Program-made: the position numbers and the translations under genes
The notes under the pieces: model-generated
Told to the model about the DNA's origin: nothing
The model's input: the letters and a program-made list of their open reading frames with translations, nothing else
The model's database searches: none
From: Candidatus Latescibacterota bacterium
GTDB taxonomy: Bacteria > Latescibacterota > UBA2968
Direction of reading: 5' to 3'
Length of the DNA: 64,000 nucleotides
Assembly: GCA_021295695.1 (NCBI GenBank)
Contig: JAGWBW010000008.1
Location: 1,115-65,114, forward strand
In this document: piece after piece, positions 17,980-25,920 of the stretch
Layout of the letters: each line of letters opens with the position of its first letter
How positions within the stretch are numbered: position 1 is the first letter of the stretch

Positions 17980-18843
17980 ATGACGTTTGGACAAGGTGAT
18001 TATGTCTATACGGTGCAGGAAAATTGGTGGACGTTGCCCGAAGGCTGGTCGTTTGGGTGGGTACCGGCGGTGGCTGTTGATTCGCAGGATCGCGTTTATG
18101 TGTACAGTCGTAGCGAGCACCCGATGGTGATATTTGATCGCGAAGGCAATTTTTTGTCTTCGTGGGGCGAAGATGTGTTAAAAGATGCGCACGGCATTTA
18201 TATCGATGCAGAGGATCACGTCTATTGTGTGGAGCGCAACACGCATTGTTTGCGGAAGTTTAGCTGTGATGGCGAGTTGTTGATGACGGTAGGGACGCCC
18301 GATCGGGAAGGCGATGAGGGTGAGCCGTTTCGGTTGCCGACCGATGTCGCGTTTGATTCTCAGGGGTTTATGTATGTGTCCGATGGGTATGACAATGCGA
18401 GAATGCACAAGTTTACACCCGATGGCGCGCTGATTAAGTCCTGGGGTGAACCGGGTACTGGGCCGGGGCAATTTGATCTGGTGCATAGTGTGCGGGTTGA
18501 TAAGGATGACCGTTTGTGGGTGGCAGATCGGAGCAATAATCGCATTCAGTTTTTCGATACTGAGGGCAATTTCCAGGGCGAGTGGACGGGCTTACACCAA
18601 CCCGATACCGTTTATATTGATGACGAGGATGGCGTGGTTTATATCGCAGAGTTGGAGCAGCGGGTGAGTATCTGGACGGTTGATGGCCAGAAATTGTCTG
18701 AGTGGGGGCGCGGTGTTGAAAGCGATATCCCGGGGGAGTTCAAAAAGTGTCCACACGGTATCTGGCTGGATTCACACGGCGATTTGTACGTGGGGGAAGT
18801 GCAGACAGATGGCCGATTGCAAAAGTTTATCCGGGAAAGATAA
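17980..18843 (+). CDS. NHL-repeat beta-propeller protein
   Basis: 287 residues with a very good ribosome site (AAGGAGGAAGTAATG). No signal peptide or membrane segment is seen, so it is probably cytoplasmic. At least five NHL repeats are visible, e.g. VAVDSQDRVYVYSR, IYIDAEDHVYCVE, VAFDSQGFMYVSDGY, VRVDKDDRLWVADR and IWLDSHGDLYVGE, which should close into a six-bladed propeller. This layout is shared with peptidylglycine-lyase-like and SMP-30-like proteins, but no catalytic residues can be named. Its own terminator lies upstream, so it begins a new transcription unit; the ubiA-like gene follows after 7 bases. Confidence 0.82.
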   Translation: MTFGQGDYVYTVQENWWTLPEGWSFGWVPAVAVDSQDRVYVYSRSEHPMVIFDREGNFLSSWGEDVLKDAHGIYIDAEDHVYCVERNTHCLRKFSCDGELLMTVGTPDREGDEGEPFRLPTDVAFDSQGFMYVSDGYDNARMHKFTPDGALIKSWGEPGTGPGQFDLVHSVRVDKDDRLWVADRSNNRIQFFDTEGNFQGEWTGLHQPDTVYIDDEDGVVYIAELEQRVSIWTVDGQKLSEWGRGVESDIPGEFKKCPHGIWLDSHGDLYVGEVQTDGRLQKFIRER

Positions 18844-18850
18844 GGCAGTG

Positions 18851-19708
18851 ATGCTTGAGGGTATTGTCACTTATGGCCGGATGATTAAATTCGGTCACAG
18901 TATTTTTGCTTTGCCATTTGCGCTTTCGGGCGCGGCATTGGCGGCGGCTGAACACGGGATTTCGTCCGCACAGGTGTTCTGGATTGTGGTGGCGATGGTG
19001 GGCGCGAGAAGTGCGGCCATGGGTTTTAATCGGCTTGTGGATCGAAAAATGGATGCGGCCAATCCGCGCACGGCCAATCGCGAGTTGCCCCAGGGGATTA
19101 TTTCTGCGGGTGCTGTGAAAGCCTTTGTGTGCGTTTTTTCTGCACTACTCGTTTTTGCGGCTTATAAGTTAAATCCTCTGTGTTTGATGCTGTCGCCCGT
19201 GGCATTGGGCATTGTGTTTTTTTATTCTTATACGAAGCGTTTTACGTGGGCTACGCAGCTTTTTCTCGGTTTGGCATTGTCGGTCGCGCCAGTGGGAGCG
19301 TGGATTGCCGTGACGGGGCAAATGGATGCGGAAATTTTGCTGCTCGGCGGCGCGGTGTTGATGTGGGTCGCGGGGTTTGACGTGATTTACGCCTGTCAGG
19401 ATGCCGAGTTTGATCAACAGTTTGGCGTGTATTCGATTCCGCAGAAATTTGGGATTGGTCCCGCATTGTGGATTGCGCGAATATTTCATCTGATTGCTTT
19501 TGGTTTGATGGTGGGCGTGGGTCAGGTGTTTGAACTGGGGATGATTTATGTAGCTGGCGTGGTGTGCGTGGGCGGTTTGCTGATTTACGAGCATTATTTG
19601 GTGAGACACCGGGATTTGTCAAAAGCGGGCATGGCGTCTTTGACGATGAATGGGGTGGTTAGTGTGGTGTATTTTGCGGGTACGCTGACCGATTTGTTGT
19701 TGTCGTAA
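18851..19708 (+). CDS. UbiA-family prenyltransferase (menaquinone type)
   Basis: 285 residues; ATG 18851 follows AAGG and keeps the normal family N-terminus (MLEGIVTYGRMIKFGHSIFALPFA); an in-frame ATG far upstream lies inside the NHL gene. Eight to nine hydrophobic helices are visible. The first magnesium/diphosphate motif is NRLVDRKMD, the second DAEFD within YACQDAEFDQQFG. Sequence style (FGHSIFALPFALSGA and ANRELPQG) is that of the UbiA-like enzymes often named MqnP, which prenylate the futalosine-pathway product. With the following ubiX-like gene it suggests a quinone side-chain/decarboxylation pair. Other mqn genes are not in the window. Confidence 0.85.
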   Translation: MLEGIVTYGRMIKFGHSIFALPFALSGAALAAAEHGISSAQVFWIVVAMVGARSAAMGFNRLVDRKMDAANPRTANRELPQGIISAGAVKAFVCVFSALLVFAAYKLNPLCLMLSPVALGIVFFYSYTKRFTWATQLFLGLALSVAPVGAWIAVTGQMDAEILLLGGAVLMWVAGFDVIYACQDAEFDQQFGVYSIPQKFGIGPALWIARIFHLIAFGLMVGVGQVFELGMIYVAGVVCVGGLLIYEHYLVRHRDLSKAGMASLTMNGVVSVVYFAGTLTDLLLS

Positions 19709-19734
19709 TCCGCTGTATATGGAATCCTGTTGCT

Positions 19735-20331
19735 ATGAAACGAATTACGGTTGCAATTACAGGAGCAAGTGGAGCTATTTATGCGTTGCGCACATTGCGT
19801 GCATTGCTGATGCGCAGGGTTGCGGTAGATGTGGTGATATCCGAATTTGGCTGGATGTTGCTGCGAGACGAGGCGGGCTTTGAGGGCAAACAGCAAAATT
19901 TTGGCGAGTTTATTCGAGAACGTTACGGTGTTTCGGTGGATAATATGGCACTGCATCCGCTTAAGAATCTCGCTGCAACGCTGGCGAGTGGTTCGGCACA
20001 GTCAGATGGCATGGTGGTGGTGCCGTGTTCGATGAAAACACTGGCGAGCATAGCACATGGATTATCGCGCAATTTGATTGAGCGCGCGGCTGATGTCACG
20101 TTGAAAGAACACCGCAAGCTCATCATTGTGCCGCGCGAGACGCCCATGAATTTGATTCAACTGCGCAATATGGTGGCGGTAGCCGAAGCGGGTGCTGTTG
20201 TGGTTCCGGCAATGCCAGCATTTTATCAAAAGCCGGAGACTTTCGATGATTTGGCAGATTTCGTCGTTGGTCGAATTTTGAGTTTATTGGGCATTGAGCA
20301 CGATTTGTATCCGGAGTGGGAAGGGAGTTAA
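19735..20331 (+). CDS. ubiX: UbiX-like flavin prenyltransferase
   Basis: 198 residues, the normal length. UbiX makes prenylated FMN, the cofactor of UbiD decarboxylases. Motifs present: TGASGAIYALRTL (FMN-binding N-terminus), VVVPCSMKTLASIAHG, and RETPMNLIQLRNM near the dimethylallyl-phosphate site. It follows the UbiA-family gene by 26 bases, so the two are probably co-transcribed for quinone synthesis. The stop codon region overlaps by four bases with the stop of the convergent RNB-family gene. Confidence 0.93.
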   Translation: MKRITVAITGASGAIYALRTLRALLMRRVAVDVVISEFGWMLLRDEAGFEGKQQNFGEFIRERYGVSVDNMALHPLKNLAATLASGSAQSDGMVVVPCSMKTLASIAHGLSRNLIERAADVTLKEHRKLIIVPRETPMNLIQLRNMVAVAEAGAVVVPAMPAFYQKPETFDDLADFVVGRILSLLGIEHDLYPEWEGS

Positions 20332-22472
20332 AAGCCGACCGCTGATAGCTGATGGCTTATTTCCGTAAAGTGTGCCCAGCCTTTCCAGCGATCAATACCC
20401 GTCAGGCGCAGGTCAATTTCGTCGCCTACTTCTACGGGATAACCCGGGTAGATGACTGTTTTGAAGGGGTGGTCGAGAAGTTCGACGAGGACACCGTGCA
20501 TTTTGTGGTGGAGAACAACGGCGCGAAATTCCCTGCCGAGTTGATTTTCCCATGATTGAAGTATTAAGTTGCGGGTATGGCGGTGAACCAGACCGTCGAT
20601 GAGGTCCTGCGTTTCCCACATGCGATAGCGCAGGGTATTGAGGTCGTCAACCGAGTAAAGAGATTGTTCGACTTGAAGATAGTGATCGATCTGGCGTTGC
20701 ATTACCAGGTCGGTGTATCGGGTGGTGGGTTGGGTGATGGGACAATAATGCGAAATGCCATAGCCGTGATGTGTTTCTGGTGTTGTGTCGAGGCCGATGT
20801 TCGGGGTTTGGCGGCGAAGTTCGTGGCGGCGGACGACGGGGTGGGGGATTTGTATGATGGACTCGATATTTTCAATGGGATCGCGCACTTCGTAAATCGC
20901 GGGGATATTTTTATTATCGCACCACCGACCAACAGCTATGCCAGCGAGCAGGGATAGTTCGCGGGCAATGCGAAGGGCGTGGTTTGGGGGGGATTGTTCC
21001 TCAGGGTCGAGACTGGCCGTTTGTCGCTTTTTTTCGAGGCGCGTGGATAATTGCGAGAAGAATTGTATGGCGCGGTGCTGTGGATGAGCGGGGTCGTTCA
21101 GTGCTCGATCGATGTTTTCAGTTGAAAGGTCTGCTTTGTTGATTGCGGTTGTTTGCGCGATACAAAAATCTTTGAGGTGACCAGCCCGGTTCACGCGCCA
21201 GAAGATGCTGAGTGCTGGATGCGTTTTGTCGCTTTGGAATTGGCCCAGGTCATGTGCAAAGCGCGTGGGCAGCATGGGAATGGGCTGATCGGGAAAGGGA
21301 ATATGTGCCATGCGCTCGGCGGCGTCGCGGTCGATGTGTGAATCTTTGGGAATGAGTGCGCCGATATCTGGAATGTGTACGCCAATTTCTGCGCCCCTAA
21401 AGAGCCGGCGGCGGAATGAGAGGGCAATGTCCGGGTGATCGGTAGGATGTATCACAAAGACGGGTTGTTTTTTGCGGTTGCCACAAGTGGGCGCGAGTGT
21501 TTCTGCCTGGCGGATGGCGAGGTCTGAAAATGCAGTTGGAACTTCGGCGCGGAGTAAGTCGAGGTTTTGATCGCGTTTCCAGACCTTTTTTTGTATAAGC
21601 AATTCGACTGCAGATTTTTGGCGATTTTTTTTGGTTTTGCAAATTTCAGAGATCAATGCCTGAGCTTGAGTTGCGTGTTGGGATTCGCTGCCCCACAATG
21701 CGTATTGTCGAATCTGTTCCAAATAGGTTTGCTGGCGCTGGGTCAGCGTGTGTTCTGCAATGGATTCGTCCTGATTTGCCATGGCGTGGATAAATTCTTC
21801 GCGTTCTTCATCCCGATCTTTTCTGCGGCTGTTGTGTTGACGGCGAAAGTATGCCTGATCAACCGTGTAGGGCGAATACGTGTTGGAAAATTGAGGTTGA
21901 AAATAAGTACAGGCATGGTGCAGGTGAAGATAGAGGGCGATCCACTGTGTGGCATCGCTTTCTGTGTTGTAGAAGAGGTCGGCGATTTCTGAAAGTGGAA
22001 GCGGGGTTGCAGATTCAACGGCGATTTCCCAGACGGCTTCGAGGTCTATTTCCCGGCTCAAAGCGCGGACGGCCATAGTGTAAGTTTTGAGTGGTACATC
22101 GCACGATGAGGTTCCGGTGAGATAAACGAGGTTGGTGTGGCGAAAGCGAAGGTGCCGACCATCTTCTGATAAAACTGTGATTTCGGAAATTTTGCGGGAT
22201 AGGACGGCCTGGCATGTTCCCAGGAGCAGACGCTTTCGAAAGCGAAACAGGACAATTTCATCTGGTACAGGTGTGCCGGGTAGTCTGCTTTTTGTATGGG
22301 TTGTATCCTGGGAAATCGGTATTCCATCTTCGCCCAGATGGCCTATATAACGCTCGTCGGGTTGGTCTTTGTGTTCATTTCGGATGATCAGACCGTAGAT
22401 GCGTTTGACCAGGCTGGCGTAGAAGTAGAGATAGCGATTGGAAATTGTGATTTCGCGTTTGGGTTTTTGCAT
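20328..22472 (-). CDS. RNB (RNase II/R) family protein with degenerate active site
   Basis: 714 residues; the ATG follows GAGG. The RNB fold is recognisable by EIGVHIPDIGALIPK followed by DRDAAERM and PIPMLP (residues about 362-402), and by the late motif TTRYTDLVMQRQIDHYL. A C-terminal S1-like OB domain covers about 645-705. In active enzymes the first block reads TIDxxxxRDxDDA and supplies the metal-binding aspartates. Here it reads IHPTDHPDIALS (residues 341-352), so the usual first Asp is His and at least one of the paired late aspartates is replaced. RNA binding may persist while hydrolysis is probably lost or reduced. It sits downstream of the DUF1501 gene behind a terminator. Confidence 0.8.
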   Translation of the reverse strand: MQKPKREITISNRYLYFYASLVKRIYGLIIRNEHKDQPDERYIGHLGEDGIPISQDTTHTKSRLPGTPVPDEIVLFRFRKRLLLGTCQAVLSRKISEITVLSEDGRHLRFRHTNLVYLTGTSSCDVPLKTYTMAVRALSREIDLEAVWEIAVESATPLPLSEIADLFYNTESDATQWIALYLHLHHACTYFQPQFSNTYSPYTVDQAYFRRQHNSRRKDRDEEREEFIHAMANQDESIAEHTLTQRQQTYLEQIRQYALWGSESQHATQAQALISEICKTKKNRQKSAVELLIQKKVWKRDQNLDLLRAEVPTAFSDLAIRQAETLAPTCGNRKKQPVFVIHPTDHPDIALSFRRRLFRGAEIGVHIPDIGALIPKDSHIDRDAAERMAHIPFPDQPIPMLPTRFAHDLGQFQSDKTHPALSIFWRVNRAGHLKDFCIAQTTAINKADLSTENIDRALNDPAHPQHRAIQFFSQLSTRLEKKRQTASLDPEEQSPPNHALRIARELSLLAGIAVGRWCDNKNIPAIYEVRDPIENIESIIQIPHPVVRRHELRRQTPNIGLDTTPETHHGYGISHYCPITQPTTRYTDLVMQRQIDHYLQVEQSLYSVDDLNTLRYRMWETQDLIDGLVHRHTRNLILQSWENQLGREFRAVVLHHKMHGVLVELLDHPFKTVIYPGYPVEVGDEIDLRLTGIDRWKGWAHFTEISHQLSAVGF

Positions 22473-22502
22473 GGTTTTGCCTCGTCTCTGTTATCCATTA
22501 GT

Positions 22503-22532
22503 AAAAAGCCCCGGTGTGTGACCGGGGCTTTT
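22503..22532 (-). terminator. Intrinsic terminator of the DUF1800-DUF1501 operon
   Basis: Perfect 12-bp stem AAAAGCCCCGGT/ACCGGGGCTTTT with a 5-base loop (22504-22532) and a U-run on the minus transcript. It separates DUF1501 from the RNB gene. Confidence 0.92.
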
Positions 22533-22556
22533 ATGGTTTCAGACGATGCTGAATGC

Positions 22557-23978
22557 TTAACGGTTTCGGTAGGCATCGACAAATCTCAGGAAATCGCTAA
22601 AACCAACTTTGCCATCGCCGTCTAAGTCGAATTTGGACTCGTTGCTGCCGAAAGCCTGTGTAAATTCGAGAAAGTCGTTAAAGTCGAGTTTGCCGTCGGC
22701 ATTAAAGTCAACTTGGGCGAGATCGAGCTTTGGCCTGAGAATGGGGACGTGCGAGGGATTGGATGAAAAGATGCTTGAGAGAATATTTTCTGGCACGTCA
22801 AACCACTGATTGAGCACCGAAGCATAGACATGGCGAAAGTCGTGATCGTAGTGAAAGTCACCGCGCCTGTCAACCCGTTCAAAGTTGGGTTGTGGACCTG
22901 CAATGCCCGCCTGAACCGATGTGCCAAAGAAGAACATGGGTGCTGATGTACCGTGATCGGTACCCGCGCTGCCGTTTTCTTTTGTTCGGCGACCAAATTC
23001 CGAAATGCTCATGCCAAGCACGCGATCTTGCAATTGGTGTTGCCGCAGGTCTTGAACAAAAGCCGTGACTGCTTCGTTGAGATATCTCATCAGGGTGTTG
23101 TGGCGGTTGAGCTGATTGGCGTGTGTGTCGAATCCGCCCAGTGAGACGAGATACACTTTGGACTGTAAGCCACCAGCGATCAACCGCGAGACCAGACTGA
23201 GTTGGTTGGCGAGCGAATTATTGGCGGGATATTCAACCCTGTTCGCGCCTTTATTTGCGGCATCCTGGACTTGTGAAGAGTATTGCAGGGATTCAAAATT
23301 GATGCGGCGGATAAAGTCGAGTTCAAATCCAGCCGGTGAGGGGATTTTACCGTCTTCGATAATTTGGTTGCCCCGCTCCACGAGATAGACAAATTGCCTG
23401 GGGTTGCGCAGTGCAATGCCCATAGCGCCGTTTTTGCCCAACAAGGCAAGGGAAAGCACGGGACCGATGTCAACTGCGAGAGGATGTTCTGGCAGGGTGT
23501 CTGGAAAGCCCGGGGTTTGGGATTCAAAATAGCGCCCCAGCCAACCGTCACTTAGAAATTCGCTGGAATCCGATGCAGTCATCCAGATGTCGGTCGAGCG
23601 GAAGTGCGATCGGTTGGGATTGGGATATCCCACGCCCTGCATGACCATCAACTGCCCTTCGTCATAGAGTTCTTTGAACCCTGTGAGTTGGGGGTGCAAA
23701 CCCTGTGTTGGGGTGAGTCTGAGGGCTTCTTGTTTTGTGATGTGGATTTTTGGGCGGGCCTGATAATAGGCATCGTTTTCAAAATTGACCAGGGTGTTGA
23801 GGCCGTCGTTACCGCCATTGAGGCGAATAATAACGAGGACGCGGTCGGTATCACTGAGGGCTGCTGCAGCCAGGGGCCCAACAGCTTCGGCGCGTCCATA
23901 AGCCCGCGTCATAAAACCGCCGAGTGCAAACCCGGCACCACCGCGGGTCGCATTTTTCATAAAGTCGCGTCTGTTCAT
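22557..23978 (-). CDS. DUF1501 exported protein with paired EF-hand tail
   Basis: 473 residues. The N-terminus MNRRDFMKNATRGGAGFALGG is a twin-arginine (Tat) signal. The DUF1501 core (sulfatase/alkaline-phosphatase-like fold) is shown by RVLVIIRLNGGNDGLNTLV, GYPNPNRSHFRSTDIW, SISEFGRRTKENG and TDHGTSAPMFFFG. Unlike typical members it carries about 60 extra C-terminal residues with two EF-hand loops (DFNADGKLD and DLDGDGKVG), each followed by FNDFLEF/FSDFLRF. The partner DUF1800 gene lies 39 bases upstream on the same strand; the pair is a conserved unit of unknown function in environmental bacteria. Confidence 0.9.
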   Translation of the reverse strand: MNRRDFMKNATRGGAGFALGGFMTRAYGRAEAVGPLAAAALSDTDRVLVIIRLNGGNDGLNTLVNFENDAYYQARPKIHITKQEALRLTPTQGLHPQLTGFKELYDEGQLMVMQGVGYPNPNRSHFRSTDIWMTASDSSEFLSDGWLGRYFESQTPGFPDTLPEHPLAVDIGPVLSLALLGKNGAMGIALRNPRQFVYLVERGNQIIEDGKIPSPAGFELDFIRRINFESLQYSSQVQDAANKGANRVEYPANNSLANQLSLVSRLIAGGLQSKVYLVSLGGFDTHANQLNRHNTLMRYLNEAVTAFVQDLRQHQLQDRVLGMSISEFGRRTKENGSAGTDHGTSAPMFFFGTSVQAGIAGPQPNFERVDRRGDFHYDHDFRHVYASVLNQWFDVPENILSSIFSSNPSHVPILRPKLDLAQVDFNADGKLDFNDFLEFTQAFGSNESKFDLDGDGKVGFSDFLRFVDAYRNR

Positions 23979-24017
23979 AACGAGCTCCTTCTGGAGGCTA
24001 ACAGGCAGGCCTCAAGT

Positions 24018-25490
24018 CTAATTCAGTTGATAGTCGGGCAATTCAAAGATGAGTTTGAGGATGTTCTTGATGCGTCGGGGTGCTGCAATCGCGTCGGGAT
24101 TCCAGTCATAGACATCGGCACCTTCGAGGAGCGTCTCCAAAAACATTTCCTGGCGATATTCGTCAACTGGAAAGGCGGTCAGGCACTCTCCCAGAGCACG
24201 GACGAGTTTTTCCGCGTCATAGGGTTCGGGAAATGCCTTGACGAATCCCACGGTATCCGGATTGATGATGGTGTAACGATTGGGATTGCGCGGTTTGGCA
24301 TCGACAATCTCGTCGGTCATTTTGTGGCGTTCGGGCAATGTGGATGTGCTGATCCAAATTCGATACCCCGGCCATCCGGCCACATTGGGCGGATCGAGCA
24401 GTTTCTGACCGAGCACCTGGGCGATATAGACGAGGTACTCGGAACTGATGCTCCTACCTCTGCCAGCTTTGAAACCGAGACTGCGCGCTGTGCCGGCGAC
24501 GAGTTCGACGGGATTCTTGATTTTGGCGCCGATGATAGCTGGATCGAAAAAGTGGGCACTTAAGAACAATGCCTTCAGCACAGGCTTGATTTCGTAGTTG
24601 TTGTCGCGCATGATTTGCGCGAGTTCCGAGACGACGTCTTTGTCTGGATGCTCATAGACAAATTCGCGGTAGAGTTTGCCGCATATAAATTCGGCTGTGC
24701 CTTCTTGCTGGAAGATGATGTCGATAATGTCTTGCTCATTGAAGTTGCCAGTTTGACCGAGGAAGGTCTTCTGGCCTTTGTCGAATCGATTCTCTCTAAA
24801 AGTGGGTTGTTTGCCTACGACAATCCAACCTGTGAGCGCGCGAGCCGCTTCTCCGATGTCGTGTTCTGTGTAGGCGCTGCCCTCGCCCAGGGTGAACAAT
24901 TCCATGAGTTCTCGGGCGTAATTTTCATTGGGTCTTCCCACTCTGTTGGTGTTGCTGTCGAGGTAGTAGATCATGGCGGGATCGCGCGTGACGCCCTCGA
25001 CGAGTGTTTTGAAATTGCCGACAGCGTGTTTGCGGAACAGGAAATTTTGGAGATACATCCACTGCGGGCGTCTGACATCTTTGGCCTGGGTGGCAAAGTG
25101 ATCGTGCCAGAAGATCACCATGCGTTCTTGAATTGAGAATCCCTGATTGACGATGAGTTCCATCCACCAGGCGCGGGTCTGGTCAACGCGCGCGCGCTCG
25201 ATTTTGCGCTGATCTGCATTGGGTTTTTGAAATGGATCTTCGTTGACCCAATTATCGGGTGGATTGGGGGGCAAAAAAGGTATTTCCAGAAGGCGATCTA
25301 CAACGGCTTCTGGCGTGCTTTGCACGGCTTCTGCTATTTCAGTTGGCCTTGGGCCAATCAGGGTGCGCCGCAAGAGGTGTGCCGCCCGGTGCTCGTTCCA
25401 CGGCTGTTCTGCCGAGGGGATATACGGTTCGAGTCCCGTGGATGCATACGCAAGTTTGGGCGCAACAGGAAAATGTTCGCGATTGGACAC
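24018..25490 (-). CDS. DUF1800 family protein
   Basis: 490 residues. Family signatures present: AAHLLRRTLIGPRPTEI near the N-terminus, RMVIFWHDHFAT, PAMIYYLDSNTNRVGRPNENYARELMELFTLG (described in two blocks: residues about 170-185 and 186-202), ALTGWIV, and the late NPVELV and PPNVAGWPG. DUF1800 proteins are long helical proteins with no proven activity, nearly always followed by DUF1501, as here. No clear signal peptide is visible at the chosen start, which follows GAGGAGG; relatives may be exported in complex with DUF1501. Confidence 0.9.
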   Translation of the reverse strand: MSNREHFPVAPKLAYASTGLEPYIPSAEQPWNEHRAAHLLRRTLIGPRPTEIAEAVQSTPEAVVDRLLEIPFLPPNPPDNWVNEDPFQKPNADQRKIERARVDQTRAWWMELIVNQGFSIQERMVIFWHDHFATQAKDVRRPQWMYLQNFLFRKHAVGNFKTLVEGVTRDPAMIYYLDSNTNRVGRPNENYARELMELFTLGEGSAYTEHDIGEAARALTGWIVVGKQPTFRENRFDKGQKTFLGQTGNFNEQDIIDIIFQQEGTAEFICGKLYREFVYEHPDKDVVSELAQIMRDNNYEIKPVLKALFLSAHFFDPAIIGAKIKNPVELVAGTARSLGFKAGRGRSISSEYLVYIAQVLGQKLLDPPNVAGWPGYRIWISTSTLPERHKMTDEIVDAKPRNPNRYTIINPDTVGFVKAFPEPYDAEKLVRALGECLTAFPVDEYRQEMFLETLLEGADVYDWNPDAIAAPRRIKNILKLIFELPDYQLN

Positions 25491-25594
25491 GGATGCTCCT
25501 CCTCTTGTTCAAAATTTTCGGGATGCTGTTTATATAGTGCAATATGATAAATTTACGCTATTAGAGCAAGTTAATATTTGTAAATACCGAAGCC

Positions 25595-25912
25595 TCAGGG
25601 AGAATACTTTGTGAGAGAATCGAGTAGGGCTTGTTGCGCCGCTAAATTTTTTTCCGATGCCGCGACAATGGTTTCCTGAAGCTCAATGCGGGAGTGTTCT
25701 ATTTTTTCTGCTTGTTCTTTTGGAATGTCCAACGCGATATTGCGACGAATTTCGCTTTGCAGGCTGTCGCGCAGGGTTTGCAGGCGGATGCGTTCTTCGC
25801 GCAGCGTCTGTTGAGCTTGTGAGACCTTCATTTTTTGACTTTCGAGAACGGGATTGGTTCCCGAACACGCGAAAATCAGGGTGATGGCGAGAAAGAAAAG
25901 AAATTGAGGCAT
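25595..25912 (-). CDS. Small coiled-coil lipoprotein
   Basis: 105 residues. Residues 1-16 form a signal peptide ending in the lipobox IFAC, so Cys16 should be lipidated. The remainder is a charged helix with heptad spacing (SQAQQTLREERIRLQTLRDSL and KIEHSRIELQETIVAA), so the mature form is a membrane-tethered coiled coil. It lies 8 bases behind the Rel/SpoT-like gene and is probably in the same operon. No family was recognised. Confidence 0.65.
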   Translation of the reverse strand: MPQFLFFLAITLIFACSGTNPVLESQKMKVSQAQQTLREERIRLQTLRDSLQSEIRRNIALDIPKEQAEKIEHSRIELQETIVAASEKNLAAQQALLDSLTKYSP

Positions 25913-25920
25913 AAGATCGG

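Noticed and set aside
23604-24563. Long open frame antisense to DUF1501/DUF1800
   Set aside because: It spans two well-supported minus genes and their gap; composition is that of a complementary-strand shadow.
25425-25441. GGTTCGAGTCCCG, looks like a tRNA T-arm
   Set aside because: It lies in the DUF1800 coding sequence, and no acceptor, D or anticodon arms can be built around it.
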